Shown here: positions 1-5,345 of the stretch, piece after piece
Layout: the number at the start of each line of letters is the position of its first letter
Position numbering within the stretch: position 1 is the stretch's first letter
Origin: Competibacteraceae bacterium UBA2792
GTDB lineage: Bacteria; Pseudomonadota; Gammaproteobacteria; Competibacterales; Competibacteraceae
Length of the DNA: 5,345 nucleotides
Direction: 5' to 3'
Assembly (NCBI GenBank): GCA_002352125.1
Contig: DEHU01000311.1
Location: 185-5,529 of the forward strand
Made by a program: the position numbers and the translations under genes
The notes under the pieces: generated by a model
Told to the model about the DNA's origin: nothing
What the model saw: the letters and a program-made list of their open reading frames with translations, nothing else
Databases searched by the model: none

Positions 1-212
<212 letters not shown>

Positions 213-268
213 CTAAAACTCGTTCTGTAAATCGCTTGGAAGAGAAGGTTCCGCGAGACGAAGCGCGC

Positions 269-559
269 TTACTTCTCGATGACGGCCATGATTTCGTCTT
301 CGCGCATGATGATCAGCTCTTCGCCGTCCACCTTGACTTCGCTGCCCGAATATTTGCCGAACAGGATGTGATCGCCGACCTTGACGTCCAGCGGCCGCAC
401 ATCGCCGTTCTCCAGCAGCTTGCCGCGTCCCACCGCCTGCACGGTGCCGCGCGACGGCTTCTCGGCGGCGGCGCCAGGCAGGACGATGCCGCCCGGACTT
501 TTGGTTTCTTCCTCAACGCGCTTGACCAGCACCCGATCATGCAACGGCCGAATATTCAT
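269..559 (-). CDS. groES: Co-chaperonin GroES (10 kDa subunit)
   Basis: GroES is the seven-subunit lid that caps the GroEL ring. The 96-residue product has the normal family length (97 in E. coli). It starts [14 protein letters not shown], as in E. coli. The mobile loop that contacts GroEL spans about residues 17-32 and holds the GGIVLPG segment, with the hydrophobic Ile-Val-Leu tripeptide at 25-27. The centre has [14 protein letters not shown], and the C-terminus ends DEIMAVIEK. The start at 557-559 is chosen because AAGGAG (569-574) lies 9 bases upstream and the homology begins exactly there. The reading frame stays open to 619, but that extension would begin inside the CIRCE operator, so it is rejected. 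It is the first gene of groES-groL, under the CIRCE-controlled promoter at 639-666. Confidence 0.98.
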   Translation of the reverse strand: MNIRPLHDRVLVKRVEEETKSPGGIVLPGAAAEKPSRGTVQAVGRGKLLENGDVRPLDVKVGDHILFGKYSGSEVKVDGEELIIMREDEIMAVIEK

Positions 560-568
560 CGATGATAT

Positions 569-574
569 CTCCTT
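569..574 (-). promoter_or_regulatory. Ribosome binding site of groES
   Basis: Read on the minus strand this is AAGGAG, a near-perfect Shine-Dalgarno core 9 bases before the groES ATG. It decides between that start and an open extension reaching position 619. Confidence 0.85.
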
Positions 575-612
575 AAGCGAGGTTCGTTGACTTGAGGTTG
601 GCGCCGCTTTTG

Positions 613-639
613 TTAGCACTCGCCATCAGTGAGTGCTAA
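613..639 (-). promoter_or_regulatory. CIRCE operator (HrcA binding site) of groESL
   Basis: The sequence is TTAGCACTC, a 9-base spacer GCCATCAGT, then GAGTGCTAA. This is a perfect 9-bp inverted repeat with the consensus arms and consensus spacer of CIRCE. CIRCE is the target of the heat-inducible repressor HrcA, whose folding depends on GroEL, so the operon is derepressed when chaperonin is titrated by unfolded protein. The site overlaps the last base of the groESL -10 box and covers the expected transcription start, where bound HrcA would block initiation. It will also be transcribed into the 5' leader, where it can form a hairpin. The hrcA gene is not in this window, so its presence in the genome is inferred. 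Confidence 0.97.
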
Positions 640-666
640 TCATAGTCGGCGAAAACACCCTGTCAA
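639..666 (-). promoter_or_regulatory. Sigma-70 type promoter of groESL
   Basis: On the minus strand a perfect -35 box TTGACA (661-666) is followed after 16 bases by TATGAT (639-644), which matches 5 of 6 positions of the -10 consensus. The transcription start is expected near 631-634, inside CIRCE, giving a leader of about 70-75 bases before groES. The -35 with its preceding base reads CTTGACA, close to the sigma-32 element CTTGAAA. The matching CCCCATNT element is poorly met, however, so a heat-shock sigma factor is not clearly supported. Confidence 0.85.
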
Positions 667-857
667 GGGGTCGGCGGTGAAGTGGGGCGGCGGGCGACGA
701 ATTTCAAGGGGGCGTCGCGAAGAAAATTGCGGGATGCGGAGTCTATCTTTACGCTCGTCACGCGCGCCGCCGGCGGCTGCAAGCCTGACCCGCGCCGCCG
801 CGTGGGTGGACAACTTGCGCGCGTTACATCCATCACGATTGCTCCGGGAGGACTATC

Positions 858-1187
858 ATGGAGAGCCAACCGCTAGTGGTTTATTGCACCTGTCCCGATC
901 AGACCGTGGCCGAGCGCATCGCCGAAACCGTGGTCCGCGAACATCTCGCCGCCTGCGCCAACATCGTGCCGGGTCTGATTTCCATCTATCGCTGGCAGGG
1001 TCAGGTGCAGCGCGACCTCGAACTGCTGCTGATCATGAAAACCCGCGAAGTGGTCTACTGGCTGCTGGAAGCCCGCATCCGCGAACTGCATCCCTACGAT
1101 GTGCCGGAGATCGTGGCGCTGCCGATTCAGGCCGGTTCGGCCGCATATCTCGACTGGCTCGCCGAAAACACCGGAGCACCGGTATGA
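858..1187 (+). CDS. cutA: Divalent-cation tolerance protein CutA
   Basis: CutA is a small, very stable trimeric cytoplasmic protein with a ferredoxin-like fold resembling PII signalling proteins. In E. coli it was linked to copper and other divalent-metal tolerance, but its molecular role is unsettled. The 109-residue product shows the family signature throughout: VVYCTCPDQ (residues 7-15), EHLAACANIVPG (28-39), SIYRWQGQV (42-50), LLIMKTR (57-63), HPYDVPEIVALPI (78-90) and YLDWL (97-101). Cys10, His78 and Glu84 lie at positions corresponding to those proposed to bind metal in E. coli. The start is supported by GGGAGGA (846-852) five bases upstream. Its stop overlaps the dsbD start in ATGA, so the two are probably translated together. 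No convincing promoter was found in the gap to groES. Confidence 0.96.
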   Translation: MESQPLVVYCTCPDQTVAERIAETVVREHLAACANIVPGLISIYRWQGQVQRDLELLLIMKTREVVYWLLEARIRELHPYDVPEIVALPIQAGSAAYLDWLAENTGAPV

Positions 1188-3064
1188 AGTGGTCCTTCCA
1201 GGTGTGTCTGGCAGCTCTGCTGACGCTGTTGGTGTCGCTGGCGGAACCGGCGATAGGCGGATTGTTCGACCGCCTGGACAGCTCCCCGCAGGAGCGAATT
1301 CTCGATGCCGATCAGGCCTTCCAAGTGACGGTTAGCGTCTCGGGCCCCGAAATCGTAGAAGCCCGCTGGACCATCGCGCCCGGCTATTACCTCTATCGCG
1401 ACAAATTCCGGTTCAGCTTGGTGGACGCGCAAGGCGTCGGCATCGCCAGCATCGACATCCCCCCCGGCGAGCCGAAAGACGATCCCTATTTCGGTCGCCA
1501 AGAGATATTTCACGACGAGGCGACGATCCGGGTCCGCCTGCGCCGCGACGCGCCCGGCGCCCAAACCGTGCGGGTGAAAACCGACTACCAGGGTTGCGCC
1601 GAAATCGGCGTCTGCTATCCGCCGATCAGCCGGATCATCGCCGTCGATCTGCCGCCCTTATCGACCGCGCCGCTCGCGGCGACCGTAACGGGCGGCACTT
1701 CGACTATCGGCTCGCCCCCTCCATCGGCCTTGGCGATCCCGGCCGTTTCCGGCAACGAGCCGGAGCAAGATCGATTGGCGCGCTTGCTGGGCGAGCAGCG
1801 GTTTTGGGCGATTCCGGCTTTTTTCGGGTTCGGCTTGCTGCTGGCGTTTACGCCCTGCGTGTTTCCGATGATTCCGATTCTGTCCAGCCTGATCGTCGGC
1901 CAAGGCGCCAGCCTGACCCGCCGACGGGCGATCCTGCTGTCGCTCACCTACGTGTTGGCGATGGCCACCACCTATACCGTTGCCGGCCTGCTGGCGGCAC
2001 TCTTGGGACAGAATATCCAGGCATGGTTCCAAAATCCGTGGGTGCTCGGCGCTTTCAGCGCGCTGTTCGTGCTCCTGGCGCTATCCATGTTCGGGCTGTA
2101 CAACCTGCAATTGCCGACCTCTCTCCAAAACCGGCTGGTGGACTGGAGCAACCGCCAGCGCGGTGGCCACCATGCCGGCGCGGCGGTGATGGGCCTGTTG
2201 TCGGCGCTGATCGTCAGTCCCTGCGTCGCGCCGCCGCTGATCGGCGCTCTGACCTTCATCGCCGTCACCGGCGATCTCGTCCTGGGGGCAGCGGCGCTGT
2301 TTGCCTTGAGCCTGGGCATGGGCGTACCGCTGCTGGCCATCGGCGCCTCTGCCGGTCACTGGTTACCGCACGCCGGCCATTGGATGGAGCGGATCAAAAC
2401 CGTCTTTGGCGTGCTGTTGCTGGCGGTAGCGCTCTGGTTGCTGGAGCGCATCCTGCCGGCAGTCGCCACCATGGTGCTGTGGTCGACGCTGCTGATCGTG
2501 ACCGCCACGTATATGGGCGCGCTGCAACCGATAGTCCACGGCGCACCGGCTTGGCGTACTTTGGTCAAAGGATTGGGCTTGGTACTGCTGATTTACGGGG
2601 TTTTGTTGCTGGTCGGCGTAGCCGCCGGCGGTCGCGATCCCTGGCAACCGCTGCGCGGCGTGAGTCTCGTCGCCAACGCCGCCGGCAACGCGGGGACAAT
2701 AGCGTTCCGCCGGGTCAAGACCGTGGCCGACGTGAACCAGGCCCTGCTCGCTGCTCGCGGTCGTCCGGCATTGCTGGACTTTTACGCCGACTGGTGTGCG
2801 AGCTGCAAGGAAATGGAACGCTATACCTTCGCCGATCCTCGGGTGCGGGCAGCGCTGGCGGACGCGGTGACGCTACGAGCCGACGTCACCGCCAACGATG
2901 CAGCCGATCAGGATTTATTGAAGCACTTCGGCATCGTCGGCCCGCCGGCCATTCTGTTCTTCGGCTCGGACGGGCGAGAACGCCACGAATACCGGGTGGT
3001 CGGATTCGTGGAAGCTGGATCTTTTGCGCAGCAAATACAGTCGCTGCTGGGACAGCGGAAATGA
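1184..3064 (+). CDS. dsbD: Thiol:disulfide interchange protein DsbD
   Basis: DsbD passes electrons from cytoplasmic thioredoxin across the inner membrane to periplasmic DsbC, DsbG and CcmG-like proteins. The 626-residue product has all three modules. A signal peptide (Lys2, hydrophobic 5-20) is probably cut after Ala-Ile-Gly25, just before GLFD, as in E. coli. The periplasmic alpha domain (about 26-155) carries Cys138 and Cys144 in GCAEIGVCYPP. The membrane domain (about 209-485, probably eight helices) carries Cys225 in TPCVFPM and Cys347 in SPCVAPP, 122 residues apart as in E. coli. The C-terminal thioredoxin-like domain (about 510-626) has the active site WCASCK, Cys538/Cys541. It is longer than E. 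coli DsbD (565), mainly through a Pro/Ser/Ala-rich linker at about 157-200. The ATG at 1184 overlaps the cutA stop and follows GGAG (1173-1176). An open frame upstream to 629 lacks homology and overlaps cutA. Confidence 0.97.
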   Translation: MKWSFQVCLAALLTLLVSLAEPAIGGLFDRLDSSPQERILDADQAFQVTVSVSGPEIVEARWTIAPGYYLYRDKFRFSLVDAQGVGIASIDIPPGEPKDDPYFGRQEIFHDEATIRVRLRRDAPGAQTVRVKTDYQGCAEIGVCYPPISRIIAVDLPPLSTAPLAATVTGGTSTIGSPPPSALAIPAVSGNEPEQDRLARLLGEQRFWAIPAFFGFGLLLAFTPCVFPMIPILSSLIVGQGASLTRRRAILLSLTYVLAMATTYTVAGLLAALLGQNIQAWFQNPWVLGAFSALFVLLALSMFGLYNLQLPTSLQNRLVDWSNRQRGGHHAGAAVMGLLSALIVSPCVAPPLIGALTFIAVTGDLVLGAAALFALSLGMGVPLLAIGASAGHWLPHAGHWMERIKTVFGVLLLAVALWLLERILPAVATMVLWSTLLIVTATYMGALQPIVHGAPAWRTLVKGLGLVLLIYGVLLLVGVAAGGRDPWQPLRGVSLVANAAGNAGTIAFRRVKTVADVNQALLAARGRPALLDFYADWCASCKEMERYTFADPRVRAALADAVTLRADVTANDAADQDLLKHFGIVGPPAILFFGSDGRERHEYRVVGFVEAGSFAQQIQSLLGQRK

Positions 3065-3175
3065 AGAAAGCCCGCCGGCGTTTTCGCTAGCCAACCGGAT
3101 CGGTATATGTCCCGCGCTTGCCGGCGCTCTGTCGTCAACGCGTGCGCCCGGCAGCAAACCGGCCGCGCCCTTGGC

Positions 3176-3204
3176 TGGACAAGCTACGAGGGTTGATGCA
3201 GAAT
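3176..3204 (+). promoter_or_regulatory. Candidate sigma-70 promoter for aroQ-accB-accC
   Basis: TGGACA (3176-3181) matches 5 of 6 positions of the -35 consensus. It is followed by exactly 17 bases and CAGAAT (3199-3204), which matches 4 of 6 positions of the -10 consensus. Transcription would start near 3211, about 30 bases before aroQ. The 176-bp gap after dsbD, unusually long for this gene-dense stretch, fits a separate transcription unit. The -10 is weak, so this is a prediction only. Confidence 0.4.
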
Positions 3205-3240
3205 CGCGCCCTCCGATCGGTAAGGACCACCGCTTGACTC

Positions 3241-3693
3241 ATGGCTAAACTGCTGCTGCTGAACGGACCGAATCTCAACCTGCTCGGGACCCGCGAGCCC
3301 GGCGTCTACGGTTCCACCACCCTGGCCGACATCGAGCGGCGTTGCGTGGAACTGGCGCGGGAACTGGGGCCGCACGAACTGATCTGCTTCCAGAGCAACG
3401 CCGAACACGCCCTGCTCGACCGCATTCACGCAGCCCCCCAGGACGGAATCGCCTTCATCGTCATCAATCCCGCCGCGTTCACCCACACCAGCGTGGCCCT
3501 GCGGGATGCCCTGCTCGGAGTCGGCATTCCGTTCATCGAGATCCATCTGTCCAACGTGTTTGCCCGCGAACCGTTCCGCCATCATTCCTATTTATCCGAC
3601 ATCGCCGTCGGAGTCATCGGCGGACTGGGCGCGCAAGGTTACGAGCTGGCGCTGCGCGCCGCCGATCATTACCTCGCTACGCCACGCCGGTAA
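3241..3693 (+). CDS. aroQ: 3-Dehydroquinate dehydratase, type II
   Basis: This cytoplasmic enzyme dehydrates 3-dehydroquinate to 3-dehydroshikimate, the third step of the shikimate pathway to aromatic amino acids. The 150 residues match the small type II family (about 145-150), a dodecamer unrelated in fold to type I AroD. Visible motifs are [21 protein letters not shown] with Arg18 and the catalytic Tyr23, [14 protein letters not shown] (50-63), [16 protein letters not shown] with Asn76 and His82 (75-90), and [17 protein letters not shown] with His102 and Arg113 (100-116). An in-frame TGA at 3235-3237 makes ATG 3241 the first possible ATG. The nearest ribosome-site candidate, TAAGGA (3221-3226), is 14 bases upstream, which is longer than ideal. 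It is followed closely by accB, as in many gammaproteobacteria. The name aroQ is also used for unrelated chorismate mutases. Confidence 0.97.
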   Translation: MAKLLLLNGPNLNLLGTREPGVYGSTTLADIERRCVELARELGPHELICFQSNAEHALLDRIHAAPQDGIAFIVINPAAFTHTSVALRDALLGVGIPFIEIHLSNVFAREPFRHHSYLSDIAVGVIGGLGAQGYELALRAADHYLATPRR

Positions 3694-3707
3694 CCGCTGC
3701 CATGCCG

Positions 3708-4190
3708 ATGGATATTCGTAAGATCAAAAAGCTGATCGAGCTGCTGGACACTTCGGGCATCGCCGAAATCGAAATCAAGGAAGGCGAAGACTCGGTGCGG
3801 ATCAGCCGGCATCCGCACGGCGGCTCCCCGGCGATCGCACTGCCGCAAACGTTATGGGCCGCTCCTCCTTGCGCGCCGTCGCCCGGCATGCCCGCGCATT
3901 CGCCGATGCCGTCCGCGCCGTCCGCCGCGCCGGCGGCCGAGCCGGAGGCGATCAAGGGACACACGCTCCGCGCGCCCATGGTCGGCACCTTCTACCGCTC
4001 CGCCTCGCCCGGCTCCAAACCGTTCGTCGAAATCGGCCAGCAGATCAACGTTGGCGATCCGGTCTGCATCATCGAAGCGATGAAGATGTTCAACCAGATC
4101 GATGCCGACCGCGCGGGAACCATCACCCGCATCCTGGTCGAAAACGGCCAGCCGGTCGAGTACGACCAACCGCTGTTGGTCATCGAATAG
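3708..4190 (+). CDS. accB: Biotin carboxyl carrier protein of acetyl-CoA carboxylase (BCCP)
   Basis: BCCP carries biotin between biotin carboxylase (AccC) and the carboxyltransferase (AccA/AccD) in the first committed step of fatty-acid synthesis. The 160-residue product has three parts. The N-terminal region is [13 protein letters not shown]...[10 protein letters not shown] (1-34). A flexible Ala/Pro-rich linker covers about 38-82. The biotinyl domain (about 84-160) contains APMVGTFYR, the thumb-like insert SASPGSKP (98-105), and EAMKM with the biotinylated Lys126. E. coli BCCP has 156 residues and Lys122. The start is ambiguous: ATG 3702 would add Met-Pro. ATG 3708 is chosen because the family begins MDIRK, but neither has a good ribosome site. 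The gene begins 14 bp after the aroQ stop and ends 7 bp before accC, so translational coupling is likely. Confidence 0.96.
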   Translation: MDIRKIKKLIELLDTSGIAEIEIKEGEDSVRISRHPHGGSPAIALPQTLWAAPPCAPSPGMPAHSPMPSAPSAAPAAEPEAIKGHTLRAPMVGTFYRSASPGSKPFVEIGQQINVGDPVCIIEAMKMFNQIDADRAGTITRILVENGQPVEYDQPLLVIE

Positions 4191-4197
4191 CTCGGCC

Positions 4198-5345
4198 ATG
4201 CTCGAAAAAGTCGTCATCGCCAATCGCGGAGAAATCGCCCTTCGCATCCTGCGCGCCTGCCGGGAACTGGGCATTCGCACCGTGGCCGCGCATTCCACGG
4301 TGGACCGCGACCTCAAGCATGTCCGCCTGGCCGATGAAACGGTCTGCATCGGCCCACCGCCCGCCGCCGAGAGTTATCTGAACATGCCGGCGCTCATCAG
4401 CGCCGCCGAAGTCACCGACGCGGTGGCGATTCATCCCGGCTACGGTTTCCTGTCCGAGAACGCCGATTTCGCCGAGCGGGTCGAAAAAAGCGGTTTCATT
4501 TTCATCGGACCTCGCCCGGAGACCATCCGGCTGATGGGCGATAAGGTGTCGGCGATTAAGACCATGAAGGAAGCCGGCGTGCCCTGTGTGCCCGGTTCTG
4601 ATGGACCGCTGGGCGACGACGACCAAGAAACTCTGCGGCTGGCGCGCGAGATCGGCTATCCGATCATCGTCAAAGCAGCGGGTGGCGGCGGCGGGCGCGG
4701 TATGCGGGTGGTCCACAGCGAAGCGGCGCTGTTGACCACCATCGACCTCACGCGCAGCGAAGCCAACGCCGCGTTCGGCAACCCGACCGTGTACATGGAA
4801 AAGTATCTGGAGCGCCCTCGCCACGTCGAAATCCAGGTGTTGGCCGACACCCACGGCAACGCCATCCACCTCGGCGAACGCGATTGTTCGATGCAGCGCC
4901 GTCATCAGAAGGTCATCGAGGAAGCGCCGGCGCCGGGCATCACCGTTCAGCAACGCCGCCGCATCGGTCAAATCTGCGTCGAAGCCTGCCGGCGGATCGG
5001 TTATCGGGGAGCGGGCACCTTCGAGTTTCTGTATCAGGATGACAAGTTCTATTTCATCGAGATGAACACCCGGGTGCAGGTCGAGCATCCCATCACCGAG
5101 CTGATCACCGGCGTGGATATCGTCAAGGAACAACTGTTGATCGCGGCCGGTCAGCCGCTGAACTACCAGCAAAAGGACATTCGCATCACCGGCCACGCGG
5201 TCGAATGCCGGCTCAACGCCGAGAATCCCGACACCTTCGCCCCGTCGCCGGGCATCATCACCCAATACCATGCGCCGGGCGGACCGGGCATCCGGGTCGA
5301 TTCCCACATCTACAATGGCTATCGGGTGCCGCCGAACTACGATTC
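4198..5345 (+). CDS. accC: Biotin carboxylase subunit of acetyl-CoA carboxylase, cut by window edge
   Basis: AccC uses ATP and bicarbonate to carboxylate the biotin on AccB. The frame is open from ATG 4198 to the window end: 382 complete codons of about 449 expected. It begins [20 protein letters not shown] and aligns to E. coli AccC without gaps, so E. coli residue numbers apply. ATP-binding Lys116 and Lys159 are present, as are the glycine-rich loop GGGGGRGM (162-169), Glu201, His209, His236 and Lys238. So are metal-binding Glu276 and Glu288, catalytic Glu296 and Arg338, and Arg292 in [11 protein letters not shown]. The pre-ATP-grasp domain is about 1-110, the ATP-grasp domain about 115-320, and the C-terminal domain starts after that. 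No clear ribosome site precedes it; with a 7-bp gap to accB, coupled translation is probable. The only truncation is the window edge. Confidence 0.98.
   Translation, partial: MLEKVVIANRGEIALRILRACRELGIRTVAAHSTVDRDLKHVRLADETVCIGPPPAAESYLNMPALISAAEVTDAVAIHPGYGFLSENADFAERVEKSGFIFIGPRPETIRLMGDKVSAIKTMKEAGVPCVPGSDGPLGDDDQETLRLAREIGYPIIVKAAGGGGGRGMRVVHSEAALLTTIDLTRSEANAAFGNPTVYMEKYLERPRHVEIQVLADTHGNAIHLGERDCSMQRRHQKVIEEAPAPGITVQQRRRIGQICVEACRRIGYRGAGTFEFLYQDDKFYFIEMNTRVQVEHPITELITGVDIVKEQLLIAAGQPLNYQQKDIRITGHAVECRLNAENPDTFAPSPGIITQYHAPGGPGIRVDSHIYNGYRVPPNYD

Noticed and set aside
261..270. A 10-bp palindrome AAGCGCGCTT overlapping the groES stop.
   Set aside because: It is short, loopless and a single copy; chance is enough to explain it in GC-rich DNA.
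560..619. A 20-residue N-terminal extension of GroES.
   Set aside because: Its ATG lies inside the CIRCE operator, and it would read through the ribosome site that serves the normal start. Family proteins begin MNIRPLHDR.
629..1183. An upstream in-frame extension of dsbD.
   Set aside because: It covers cutA in a different frame, lacks homology, and would place the clear signal peptide at 1184 in the middle of the protein.
1594..3090. A 498-codon plus-strand frame within dsbD.
   Set aside because: It overlaps dsbD in another frame. Its product is Arg-rich and low in complexity, typical of a frame shadow in GC-rich DNA, whereas the dsbD frame holds all the expected cysteine motifs.
3061..3090. 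A 9-codon frame MKKARRRFR overlapping the dsbD stop as ATGA.
   Set aside because: It is too short and has no clear ribosome site, no attenuator-like hairpin set and no codon pattern suggesting a leader peptide. It is most likely chance.
3119..3153. An inverted repeat TGCCGGCGC / GCGCCCGGCA as a possible terminator after dsbD.
   Set aside because: The stem has a bulge and a 16-base loop, and no T run follows it, so it does not meet the criteria for an intrinsic terminator.
4180..5307. A 375-codon open frame on the minus strand opposite accC.
   Set aside because: It lies almost wholly antisense to accC, whose translation matches E. coli AccC residue by residue. Long antisense frames are common opposite GC-rich genes, and its product has no recognisable motif.

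Overview
The window is a piece of chromosome from a GC-rich bacterium, most likely a non-enteric gammaproteobacterium. This rests on close residue-level agreement with the E. coli AccC, AccB, GroES and GroEL families, and on gene order. In E. coli groSL lies near cutA-dsbD, and in Pseudomonas and its relatives dsbD, aroQ, accB and accC are adjacent; here the two arrangements are joined. No species is claimed.

Layout. On the minus strand at the left end lie groES (269-559) and the first 66 codons of groL (1-200, cut by the window edge). They are read leftwards from one promoter (TTGACA, 16-bp spacer, TATGAT at 639-666). A perfect CIRCE operator (613-639) overlaps its -10 box and start region, so the chaperonin operon is almost certainly repressed by HrcA. 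Divergently on the plus strand come cutA (858-1187) and dsbD (1184-3064), which share an ATGA stop/start overlap. A 176-bp gap with a plausible sigma-70 promoter follows. Then come aroQ (3241-3693), accB (about 3708-4190) and accC (4198 to beyond the right edge), spaced by 14 and 7 bp.

How the genes work together. GroES and GroEL form the folding chamber. CutA and DsbD belong to a locus linked to metal tolerance and periplasmic thiol redox: DsbD carries electrons from cytoplasmic thioredoxin across the inner membrane to periplasmic reductases. AroQ performs the third step of the shikimate pathway. AccB and AccC are the biotin carrier and biotin carboxylase of acetyl-CoA carboxylase, which starts fatty-acid synthesis. 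All seven genes are intact except where the window cuts groL and accC, and their key residues are present.

This is an ordinary housekeeping region. I found no mobile element, CRISPR array, tRNA, rRNA, toxin-antitoxin pair, defence system or unknown gene. The points worth a second look are regulatory: the CIRCE/promoter arrangement, the lack of fxsA beside groES, the poorly defined cutA promoter and the probable aroQ-accBC promoter.
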